Assembly: GCA_024235135.1 (NCBI GenBank)
Contig: JACKMZ010000004.1
Location: 124,001-188,000 of the forward strand
DNA length: 64,000 bases
Reading direction: 5' to 3'
Source of the DNA: Gammaproteobacteria bacterium
GTDB lineage: Bacteria > Pseudomonadota > Gammaproteobacteria > Competibacterales > Competibacteraceae
Of this stretch, positions 7,769 through 14,819 are shown piece after piece; the first letter of the stretch is position 1; every line of letters begins with the position of its first letter. The notes beneath the pieces were generated by a model. The model was not told the DNA's origin. It was given only the letters and a program-made list of their open reading frames with translations, and ran no database searches. A program made the translations under genes and the position numbers.

Positions 7769-8689
7769 TCACTCCGAGTGAGGCGTAAAGATAAGCCTAT
7801 TCTCAGGCGTATTCAGGACCAGATTACCGAAGCTGAATCCGTAGCGATCCACCTTGCCGAGCAAGTCCAAAAACCGATGTTCCTCCGCCATCAAGGAATC
7901 AGGACAAGCCTTCTGCGTGGCGATGATCTCACCGATATGAATCTTCCCTACGCCCCGTTCCTCGAACCCCGCAGAATACTGATTGCAGGCCGCCATACCG
8001 GCGATCCGTCCATCCTTTAAGGCCAGCGTGACCGGCCCTGTCGCCACGGATTCGCCCTGAGCGTTGATCATAGGCTGCAATACCCAAGGGGTACCCTCCA
8101 GGTCCGCCACGGTCAAGCTTCCCAGGGGTTCGGAGCGAATTTCCACCAGCCTGCCATCGAGAACACGGAAGGTCGCGCCGACCTTGCGGGTGGGGAATGG
8201 CGAGGAATCACCTTCGTTGGGCACGAACATCTCTACCCGTATCGCTCCATTGACATAATCCATGCGTTTTATTTGCACATGTTCCCCTAACAACGTGGTA
8301 GCGAGTTGGACGACCCCACCTTCCGTGAGCGCCATGGCGGCCAGATAGATAAACCCCTCATGTTCCCCCGACCGCTCCATGAGCAGCACGGCGGCATCCA
8401 CGTCATCATCGCCATCGAGATCGCCGAAGGCGTGCAATTCGTCGACAAATGTCACGACTGATCGGGAATCAGTGCCCGGTACGGTGGCGCCGCCATCGTA
8501 CTGGCCATTAACCAATTGGATGGGTTGTTGGAGTATCCCACTGTATTGAGCATTCTTCAGTAGTGTCAAAGTAGCGTCTAGCGTGGTCTGGCGGCCCTCG
8601 GTGGCATTGAGTTCCAACGCCCATGAGATGAAGATGGCCAGCCCCATGGATGCCGTGGCAACTGCTAGCCTGCGGCGGGATATGCGCAT
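7769..8689 (-). CDS. META (HslJ-like) domain secreted protein
   Basis: From the ATG at 8689 the protein has about 306 residues and begins with a basic stretch and a hydrophobic signal (MRISRRRLAVATASMGLAIF). An earlier in-frame start at 8782 would bury that signal, so I prefer the shorter form. The middle holds an acidic loop, FGDLDGDDDVDAAVLL, like repeat proteins that bind calcium. The C-terminal 110 residues form a META/DUF306 domain (LEGTPWVLQPM, GRIAGMAACNQYSAGF, ATQKACPDSLMAEE), the fold of HslJ. Function unknown, probably envelope stress or binding. It converges on the Sel1 lipoprotein gene with 7 nt between stops. Confidence 0.75.
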   Translation of the reverse strand: MRISRRRLAVATASMGLAIFISWALELNATEGRQTTLDATLTLLKNAQYSGILQQPIQLVNGQYDGGATVPGTDSRSVVTFVDELHAFGDLDGDDDVDAAVLLMERSGEHEGFIYLAAMALTEGGVVQLATTLLGEHVQIKRMDYVNGAIRVEMFVPNEGDSSPFPTRKVGATFRVLDGRLVEIRSEPLGSLTVADLEGTPWVLQPMINAQGESVATGPVTLALKDGRIAGMAACNQYSAGFEERGVGKIHIGEIIATQKACPDSLMAEEHRFLDLLGKVDRYGFSFGNLVLNTPENRLIFTPHSE

Positions 8690-8987
8690 GGATGTATTTG
8701 CCTCTGTGTTGTACTGCAATGTAACGACGTCTTTCGCGCGGAAACCATCATAAGCCATCCAGCGTGTTACTTTCGGATACAACTTGTTACAAAAAACCGC
8801 CTTCCAACCAAACTCCAGTTACATACCCCCAGTAATATAAGTGCGTCGCTCAAGTCAGGCACTCGGGACGCCAATCCTATAAGTACAAGTGATATCCGGA
8901 AAGTGATGGAGTCCACGGGAACCGAGTGACATCAAAAACAAGCCACAAGAATTCATTGAGTTACCCATTAAGCAAGTAGGCCGCGCC

Positions 8988-10073
8988 ATGTCACAAGCAC
9001 TGAAAATATCATCGCTTCACATGTCGGATAAGGATCTGCCGGTACTGAAGATCATTCTGTCGCTAACCAACAAAGATCCACAGATCTCCTGGAATTATAC
9101 GGATGACGCGCATTTAGCGGCAGCGTTGGTAATCGATATCGACTCCCCGGAAGGGGCAGAGGTGTGGGCCGACCTCGCGGCAAACAACCATCAGGCATTA
9201 TTGATCGCCTGCACCGGCAAGGAATACTCCTCGGATGAAAACAACCTGGTGCTAGCGAAGCCTTTGCGTTCCAGGACCATTCTGCCCGTCCTACGGCAGG
9301 CGTCGCAACGATTGGTGGAAGATCCACCCAGCAGCACGGCAACAGCCTCGCCCTGGATGCAGAGGACGCTGTCCCACTTCACCGGCCTAAGTGGGCGTAA
9401 GGCAGTCAACAGCACCCCGCAAGAAGTCTCGATAGAACGTGGGGCTGACGCTCGTGCCATGTCTGTCAAAGATTCAACCAACCCACTGCGGGTATTGGAT
9501 CTTTTCCCCAGTGATCCAGACAAGGCTTTATCGGTAACCACGAAAACCAGCCAGATCAATGTGGTCTTCGATCGTGCGCGCAATCGGTATTACGTCCAGA
9601 ACCGTGCGCATCAAGACATCAGCAATCTGTTGTTGGAACCGGCCAGCACGGTCACATCGGAAATTATCGATCGCAAGGATTTATCCAGAAAGATCGCCCG
9701 GTATGTCCCACTGGATCTCGATGTGGTCCTGTGGCCTACGGCCTTACGGATATCCCAGGGACAGTTATTCACAGGACTGTCGGAACACGATTTCTTCCGC
9801 TTACGGCGCTGGCCCGACCTGAAGCGATTAGGGTTCAATCCTCTGCATTTGAAACTCACAGCCCTATTGAGGAAGGGGGGCACGATCAACTATCTGACTG
9901 ATTTGCTAAACGCCTCCATGGCCGACGTTATCGATTATATAAACGCTTGCTATTCATTGACTTATCTGGACCGCCAATATGCAACCGCCACGCCCGGAGT
10001 TCCCACGAGCAAGCCTATCAGTCAAGCCAGGCTCAGCTTGTTCAGCAGAATCCGCAGCCGTCTGGGAATTTAA
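8988..10073 (+). CDS. Receiver-like protein with C-terminal GTPase-partner domain (copy 1)
   Basis: A 361-residue protein I cannot assign to a named family. Residues 1-110 look like a receiver domain: an acidic strand end (ALVIDID), a later strand (LLIACTG) and a lysine-proline strand (LVLAKPL). Whether the phospho-acceptor aspartate is present is unclear. A flexible linker follows. Residues 167-361 match the C-terminus of the protein at 11614-13020, sharing FDRAxNRYY, FFxLRRWPDLKRLG, LLRKGGTI and the basic end LFSRIRSRLGI. A small GTPase gene follows at 17 nt, so this protein is a likely regulator or effector of that GTPase. Confidence 0.75.
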   Translation: MSQALKISSLHMSDKDLPVLKIILSLTNKDPQISWNYTDDAHLAAALVIDIDSPEGAEVWADLAANNHQALLIACTGKEYSSDENNLVLAKPLRSRTILPVLRQASQRLVEDPPSSTATASPWMQRTLSHFTGLSGRKAVNSTPQEVSIERGADARAMSVKDSTNPLRVLDLFPSDPDKALSVTTKTSQINVVFDRARNRYYVQNRAHQDISNLLLEPASTVTSEIIDRKDLSRKIARYVPLDLDVVLWPTALRISQGQLFTGLSEHDFFRLRRWPDLKRLGFNPLHLKLTALLRKGGTINYLTDLLNASMADVIDYINACYSLTYLDRQYATATPGVPTSKPISQARLSLFSRIRSRLGI

Positions 10074-10088
10074 TAAGGAATTTAATAA
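10065..10088 (+). repeat. Tandem 12-bp duplication between copy-1 genes
   Basis: The unit GGAATTTAATAA occurs twice, back to back, across the stop of the receiver-like gene and just before the GTPase start. The equivalent place in copy 2 (13012-13024) has one related unit only. The second unit here supplies an AGGAA ribosome site about 9 nt before the GTPase ATG. Confidence 0.9.
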
Positions 10089-10089
10089 C

Positions 10090-10620
10090 ATGTCACAAAT
10101 CAAATTCATCTTCACCGGCTCACCGGGTGCTGGCAAAACTACAGCCATCGCCGCCATCAGCGAGTTTCCGCCGGTCTCCACCGATGTGTTCGCCACCGAT
10201 GCCCTGGTCAGCGTCAAGGCAAAAACGACGGTTGCCATGGACTACGGCGAGTTCACACTGGAAGATGACCAGAAAATCAGATTGTACGGAACACCGGGGC
10301 AAGAACGTTTCCGGTTCATGTGGGAAATCCTGATTCAGGGAGGGTTAGGACTGATTATCCTGATCGACAATCGCCGCTCCGATCCCCTCGCCGATCTGGC
10401 TATGTATCTGGACAATTTCGCGGATTTCATTCGGGACACCGACGCCGTCATCGGCATTACCGGTACGGATGTCAAGGACACGCCCACCCTGGACGATTTC
10501 AACGATTTGTTGCAGCAACGTGGCCAGATGTTTCCGGTATTCGCCATCGATGCCCGCCAAAAGGATGACGTATTGCTACTAATCGATACGTTGCTGACCT
10601 GCTTGGAGATAACCTGCTAA
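10090..10620 (+). CDS. COG2229/MglA-like small GTPase (copy 1)
   Basis: A 176-residue Ras-like GTPase. The P-loop is GSPGAGKT (residues 10-17). Switch II reads LYGTPGQERFRFMWEIL with TPGQ at 68-71, as in the COG2229 and MglA groups, where the usual DxxG aspartate is missing. The base-recognition motif is TGTD at 124-127 in place of T/NKxD, so guanine specificity deserves a test. The ATG at 10090 is chosen over an upstream in-frame codon because it matches the paralog and has an AGGAA site. In MglA systems Roadblock proteins act as GAP or GEF; two such genes lie downstream. Confidence 0.92.
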   Translation: MSQIKFIFTGSPGAGKTTAIAAISEFPPVSTDVFATDALVSVKAKTTVAMDYGEFTLEDDQKIRLYGTPGQERFRFMWEILIQGGLGLIILIDNRRSDPLADLAMYLDNFADFIRDTDAVIGITGTDVKDTPTLDDFNDLLQQRGQMFPVFAIDARQKDDVLLLIDTLLTCLEITC

Positions 10621-10673
10621 TTTGTCACAACATAAAAAGATTTTGGCCAGATCGTTTGAGGCACAAAACATTA

Positions 10674-10771
10674 GGACTTACGCAGAGCGTATATTTTTTA
10701 TCGATCCAAACCACAATATATTGTGGTTTGATTATTCCGTCGCCCGGAAATCTGGATATAGCAGGCAAGTC
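10674..10771. mobile_element. MITE-like element candidate with TTA flanks
   Basis: A segment of about 100 bp is bounded by inverted ends, GGACTT on the left and AAGTCC on the right, each flanked by TTA as a possible target duplication. The left end continues ACGCAGA, like the ends of some small insertion sequences. There is no room for a transposase, so it would be non-autonomous. The inverted match beyond the first 6-7 bases is weak. A perfect palindrome lies inside. Confidence 0.4.
10707..10730. repeat. Perfect 24-bp palindrome
   Basis: The half-site CAAACCACAATA is followed immediately by its exact reverse complement, with no spacer. It could be a dimeric protein-binding site, a cruciform, or the centre of the small element around it. 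Symmetry stops at 10706/10731. Confidence 0.85.
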
Positions 10772-11613
10772 CTTAACATAAATATCCTAGGATTTTTGGG
10801 AGTGCCCGCTATTTAGCCGTTCACTGAACGGCCATACCGGCTAAGAAAAATCGGCCCTGAAACCAGGTCAGGCACGTCATACGCCAGCCCGGAGGAGATG
10901 CGCCGTTGATTGGCAGGAAACCTTGCCCTGTCGTAGCCGTGCAAACCGAACCGGCCAAGCTTCGATCGCTGTTGGACCAGTGCGGGCGATCATCAAAAGT
11001 TGCTTATAAAGCCGCCATACACCATAATTATTTCCCCCTTTCTCCTCAGTGACAGCCTAAAGAGACGCCGGGCGGGTGCGCTTGCCTCGCTATTCACCGG
11101 GAAAAGAACGATCAAACGGGAACACGATCGAAGCTGTACTCACGAAAGATTTTCCAACACGCTGGAAGATTTTTGAAGCGATCGATAACACATTCGCAAA
11201 CATGTCCTACTATTATGGTTAAGGGCTATGTCTTTTCATGTCCACCACGCCAGGGACGGTTGATTCTTTAGTTAACGCTGTTCATCGGTGCGAATACACA
11301 CCAGAGCATAGGTTGAGCAATCACGCTCGGCGTCTTGCCTTGAAATATTTTCTTGTGCCGATTTAAAACAAAACATTCTTTTTTTATTACCAGGGCGTGT
11401 ATAACGATGCACGCACTTAATACACTTCGTGATCCGTATCATTAATTAGGACGATGGATAACGGCTTCGCTGTTGAACTCTACACAGGTGATAGGTTGTA
11501 TCGATTCAAGTATTGCATTTCTAAAAATAACAATATCAACATTTACCATCCAAAGTAGCAATTTAGCGATTGACGTCGCCGTTATAGGCCAGTCCAGCCG
11601 AGGGCGCATATTC

Positions 11614-13020
11614 ATGAGTAACATTCAAGAAGAGGCCGGTGACAAAATCATCGTCCGTTATATAGCCAAACGATGTATCCATGCGGCAGAATGTGTAAAA
11701 GGATTACCCAAAGTTTTCGATATTCACCGCAAACCGTGGATCGACCCAAATGCGGCATCTGCCGATGCTATCATGGAGGTCATCAGCCGTTGTCCTTCCG
11801 GCGCTTTGCAATTTGAACGCACGGATGGCGGTCCCAGCGAAGTCATGCCGCCAATCAATACCGTCACTTTAATGGTCAATGGCCCCTTAAGTTTTCGTGG
11901 TCGCTTGGAGATTTTGAGTACTAATGGGGAGGTCACCACCACCGACACCCGCATGACGTTATGTCGCTGCGGCCTGTCTAAAAACAACCCATATTGCGAT
12001 AACAGCCACTCCAAAGGCGGATTCAAGGACAACAGTCTGGTATTGAATAACTTCACCAAGACGTTCGATTCCATTGCAACGGATCAAGCGATCAAAATCA
12101 CCCCGATCACCCACGGCCCATTGGGTTTGCGCGGTCCGCTTGAAATCATCGGCAGCAGTGGGCCATCTCGTTACCGCTGCGACAGGGTATTTCTATGCCG
12201 TTGTGGCGCCTCCAAAAATAAACCCTTCTGCGACAGCAGCCACAGGCAAACCCTGGCCACACGCACTAACCTGGATAATCGCCCTGCTGCCGAGCTGGAC
12301 GCTCCAGCCAGATTACGGGAAGCGGCTAAGCAGTTCGCGCGCAGCCGCCAGAGCACCGCGCCAGCGTCTGCCCCATCGGCATCCGAATCTTCGCAACAAA
12401 CGCCGCAAACTCAGTCTGAGTCCCCGTACACGCCACGGGTATTGCACTTACTGCCCAACGATTCGGAAATCGCTTTGCAAGTCGTCGAAAAAGACACCCA
12501 ACGCTTAGTGATCTTTGACCGGGCATATAATCGGTACTATCTGCGGAACCCGGAATATACGGATATCCGTGGTCTGTTGGCGCGCCCTGCGGATGAAGTG
12601 GTCGTCACAACAATCCCTCGTAAGAGCTTAGCCAAGGAAATCGCCCGACTTCTGCCACACGAGTTGGATCTGCTTCTCTGGAAAGCCACGCTAGCTGTTT
12701 CCCAAGGCCAGTTGTTCGAGGGCTTGCCTCGGACTGGATTCTTTCAACTACGGCGCTGGCCTGATCTCAAACGCCTGGGCGCGAGCCCCTTGCACATCAA
12801 ACTGGCCGCCCTGCTCAGGAAAGGCGGTACCATCGAATATTTGGCCGAATTTCTCAATGCGCCGACAGCCGATGTTATCGACTATGTTAATGCTAGCTAT
12901 TCCCTTAATTATCTGGAACACAAAAATACCACTGTCACTCCGGCGGTTTCCACGAATAAGACCCTAAGCGACTCAAAACGCAGCTTATTCAGCAGAATCC
13001 GCAGCCGCCTGGGGATTTAA
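11614..13020 (+). CDS. Fe-S (YjdI-like plus two CDGSH) protein with GTPase-partner domain (copy 2)
   Basis: A 468-residue fusion. Residues 10-70 look like the single-cluster 4Fe-4S YjdI/Fer4_19 domain, with C21, C27 and C60 (RCPSGAL). Two CDGSH-type 2Fe-2S motifs follow: C117, C119, C128, H132 and C195, C197, C206, H210. After a disordered linker (about 215-272) the last 195 residues match the C-terminus of the protein at 8988-10073. The ATG at 11614 is chosen because the Fe-S domain begins right behind it and GAGGG lies upstream; an in-frame start at 11473 would add 47 unconvincing residues. The stop lies 4 nt before the second GTPase. Inferred role: a redox or iron-sulfur input to the GTPase. 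Confidence 0.85.
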   Translation: MSNIQEEAGDKIIVRYIAKRCIHAAECVKGLPKVFDIHRKPWIDPNAASADAIMEVISRCPSGALQFERTDGGPSEVMPPINTVTLMVNGPLSFRGRLEILSTNGEVTTTDTRMTLCRCGLSKNNPYCDNSHSKGGFKDNSLVLNNFTKTFDSIATDQAIKITPITHGPLGLRGPLEIIGSSGPSRYRCDRVFLCRCGASKNKPFCDSSHRQTLATRTNLDNRPAAELDAPARLREAAKQFARSRQSTAPASAPSASESSQQTPQTQSESPYTPRVLHLLPNDSEIALQVVEKDTQRLVIFDRAYNRYYLRNPEYTDIRGLLARPADEVVVTTIPRKSLAKEIARLLPHELDLLLWKATLAVSQGQLFEGLPRTGFFQLRRWPDLKRLGASPLHIKLAALLRKGGTIEYLAEFLNAPTADVIDYVNASYSLNYLEHKNTTVTPAVSTNKTLSDSKRSLFSRIRSRLGI

Positions 13021-13024
13021 TAAC

Positions 13025-13555
13025 ATGGCCCAAATCAAATTCATCTTCACCGGCTCGCCAGGAGCGGGTAAATCTACGGCCATAGCCGCGATCAGTGAGT
13101 TTCCGCCGGTCTCCACCGACGTTTTCTCCACGGACACCCTGGCTAACGTCAAGGAAAAAACGACGGTTGCCATGGACTATGGTGAATTCACGCTGGAAAA
13201 CGGCCAGAAAATCAGGTTGTATGGAACGCCGGGGCAAAAGCGTTTCCGGTTCATGTGGGAAATCCTGATTCAGGGAGGGTTAGGGCTGATCATCCTGATC
13301 GACAATCGCCGCTCCGATCCCCTCGCCGATCTGGCCATGTATCTGGATAATTTCGCGGATTTCATCCGGGACACCGACGCCGTCATCGGTATAACCGGTA
13401 CGGATATCAAGGACACGCCCACCTTGGATGATTTCAATGATTTGTTGCAGCAGCGCAGCCAGATGTTTCCGGTATTCGCCATCGATGCCCGACAGAAGGA
13501 TGATGTCTTGTTATTATTGAATGCCTTGCTGACCTGCTTAGAGATTCCCGGCTAA
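13025..13555 (+). CDS. COG2229/MglA-like small GTPase (copy 2)
   Basis: A 176-residue paralog of the GTPase at 10090-10620; by hand alignment 17 residues differ (about 90% identity). The P-loop GSPGAGKS, the TPGQ switch and the TGTD motif are kept. One notable change is E72 to K in the switch II stretch (GQKRF for GQERF), a region that in Ras-like proteins takes part in hydrolysis and partner binding. The start lies 4 nt behind the Fe-S fusion gene, so the pair is translationally coupled. Confidence 0.92.
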   Translation: MAQIKFIFTGSPGAGKSTAIAAISEFPPVSTDVFSTDTLANVKEKTTVAMDYGEFTLENGQKIRLYGTPGQKRFRFMWEILIQGGLGLIILIDNRRSDPLADLAMYLDNFADFIRDTDAVIGITGTDIKDTPTLDDFNDLLQQRSQMFPVFAIDARQKDDVLLLLNALLTCLEIPG

Positions 13556-13625
13556 ACTGAAGAGGGATGGGTTCTACTGATGCCCCCCTCACACTGGCCA
13601 AGAGAAAGCTATAGAGATATTGGTA

Positions 13626-14270
13626 ATGAAAATCGGCAAATTGGGTGCCCTGCTGGGTCGTGGGAAAAATCTCAGCGGTCAGTCTGGGCCTGCTGCTAAG
13701 CAAGCCCCCGCGCAACCTGAACGAGCCACCCCACTACCATCGCCAGCCGCGCCATCCGTAGTTGAGTCTGGACCGGAGTCCGAGATAACCACAGCTTCCT
13801 CGTTATCCGACACAACCGCAGAAAGGAACGCTGGACACACAGAACCTCAGGAACCGTCTATGGATGATGATGAACACCTTGTCGTTATAAATTTAACGCC
13901 AGCCCAGCTAGATCAGAGTGAACAGAAACTCGCGGAACTCATCCGAGTTTGTCCTGGTGCGTATGGCGCCATCATTTCCACCATTGATGGCCACAATATT
14001 CTTCATTCGTTAAAACGGGATATACCTTTCAATAAAATATCCACGATGACCAGTTCCTTATTAGCTCTGGGTGAAAGTATTTCACGCGAATCAGAGCAAC
14101 GGCTTTGTCAGTTCGTTATTTTGGAGAATAGTAACGGACGTGTCGTGTCCCTGCGCATCAATGATTTTCTCATGTTGACGTGCATATCCACCAAGGATAG
14201 TAATCTCGGCATGTTGCTGAGCGCCGGGCGAAATACCGCGGATGCCCTGAATGAATTGTTGCGGTCGTAA
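13626..14270 (+). CDS. Roadblock/LC7-domain protein with disordered N-terminus
   Basis: From the ATG at 13626 the protein has 214 residues. The first 85 or so are rich in Pro, Ala, Ser and Glu and look disordered. Residues 88-214 form a Roadblock/LC7 domain (PGAYGAIISTIDGHNI, a central helix TMTSSLLALGESI, then LMLTCISTKDSNLGMLLSAGRN). Proteins of this fold, such as MglB, dimerise and regulate MglA-type GTPases. It follows GTPase copy 2 by 70 nt on the same strand. Confidence 0.85.
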   Translation: MKIGKLGALLGRGKNLSGQSGPAAKQAPAQPERATPLPSPAAPSVVESGPESEITTASSLSDTTAERNAGHTEPQEPSMDDDEHLVVINLTPAQLDQSEQKLAELIRVCPGAYGAIISTIDGHNILHSLKRDIPFNKISTMTSSLLALGESISRESEQRLCQFVILENSNGRVVSLRINDFLMLTCISTKDSNLGMLLSAGRNTADALNELLRS

Positions 14271-14272
14271 CG

Positions 14273-14297
14273 GATAAGAATTAAGGGCGTTCTTATC
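14273..14297 (+). other. Hairpin between the two Roadblock genes
   Basis: GATAAGAA at 14273-14280 pairs perfectly with TTCTTATC at 14290-14297 across a 9-nt loop. No uninterrupted T run follows, so this is more likely an mRNA stability or processing element than a full terminator. Confidence 0.45.
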
Positions 14298-14357
14298 TTC
14301 ACTCATTTTGTTCCATTACTTATATTTTCTATCTACTAACTTGTAGTGGGGGTTGTT

Positions 14358-14768
14358 ATGGCTAGTTTGGATGATGTTTGTCAGGAACTGCTAAAAAGCA
14401 TAAACGACGCTTTGGGTGCAGCCGTTGTGGATTTGAGCACAGGGCTATTGCTTTCCGTATCTCACAACGTACCTTACTTCACTCAAAGCTATTTGGATGC
14501 CGTGGCCGCCGCCGCGGTAGACATGTTCCGTGGCAGCAACGTGATGACCGTGGAAGAAATGCTAACCAGCCAACGGGGCAGAACCACCAAACACTCGATT
14601 AAAGAAGTGCAGATGACTACCGATGGCACTTACCATTTCATGGCCACCGTGCCAGGCAAGGAAAATTCTTTGCTGGTGGTGATCACCGGGAAGAAGGCCA
14701 ACTTGGGCATGGGCTGGGCAGCCGTTCGGGCCGCTTTACCGAAAATCACTCCCCTGTGCCCCTCCTAA
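14358..14768 (+). CDS. Roadblock/LC7-domain protein
   Basis: A single-domain protein of 136 residues from the ATG at 14358, which has a G-rich ribosome site upstream. The fold signature is visible: LGAAVVDLSTGLLL, a long helix AVAAAAVDMFRGSN, then YHFMATVPGKENSLLVVITGKKANLGMGWAAVR. It is distinct in sequence from the Roadblock protein just upstream. Two different Roadblock proteins next to two GTPases suggest a paired or heteromeric regulator, as with MglB or the Rag-Ragulator arrangement. It is the last gene of the cluster before the terminator. Confidence 0.87.
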   Translation: MASLDDVCQELLKSINDALGAAVVDLSTGLLLSVSHNVPYFTQSYLDAVAAAAVDMFRGSNVMTVEEMLTSQRGRTTKHSIKEVQMTTDGTYHFMATVPGKENSLLVVITGKKANLGMGWAAVRAALPKITPLCPS

Positions 14769-14790
14769 CCGAACATTACGGTTTTATATT

Positions 14791-14819
14791 AAGGGCGTGT
14801 CAGCAATGAACACGCCCTT
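14791..14819. terminator. Bidirectional rho-independent terminator
   Basis: AAGGGCGTGT (14791-14800) pairs with ACACGCCCTT (14810-14819), followed by TTTATT on the + side. On the minus side an A/T-rich stretch (TTAATATAAAAC read in reverse) follows. It lies exactly between the Roadblock gene and the convergent phosphoesterase gene and probably serves both. Confidence 0.8.

Larger units (their letters stand above)
10621..11613. other. Long intergenic region between the two GTPase modules
   Basis: Nearly 1 kb separates GTPase copy 1 from the Fe-S gene. Apart from the small element near its left end I see no convincing gene: possible reading frames are short and lack known domains. A short inverted repeat (GGCAGGAAACCTTGCC, about 10914-10929) and an A/T-rich stretch near 11350-11400 are present. 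The right end must hold the promoter of the Fe-S gene. In a window this dense such a gap is unusual. Confidence 0.6.

Noticed and set aside
10622..10816. Open frame of 64 codons behind GTPase copy 1
   Set aside because: It spans the palindrome and the small-element ends, has no ribosome site and no recognisable domain.
10860..11000. Possible riboswitch near GGCAGGAAACCTTGCC, resembling part of a B12 box
   Set aside because: The other conserved cobalamin elements are missing and no related gene follows.
11473..11613. N-terminal extension of the Fe-S fusion protein
   Set aside because: The added 47 residues are low in conserved character, and the Fe-S domain begins right after the ATG at 11614.
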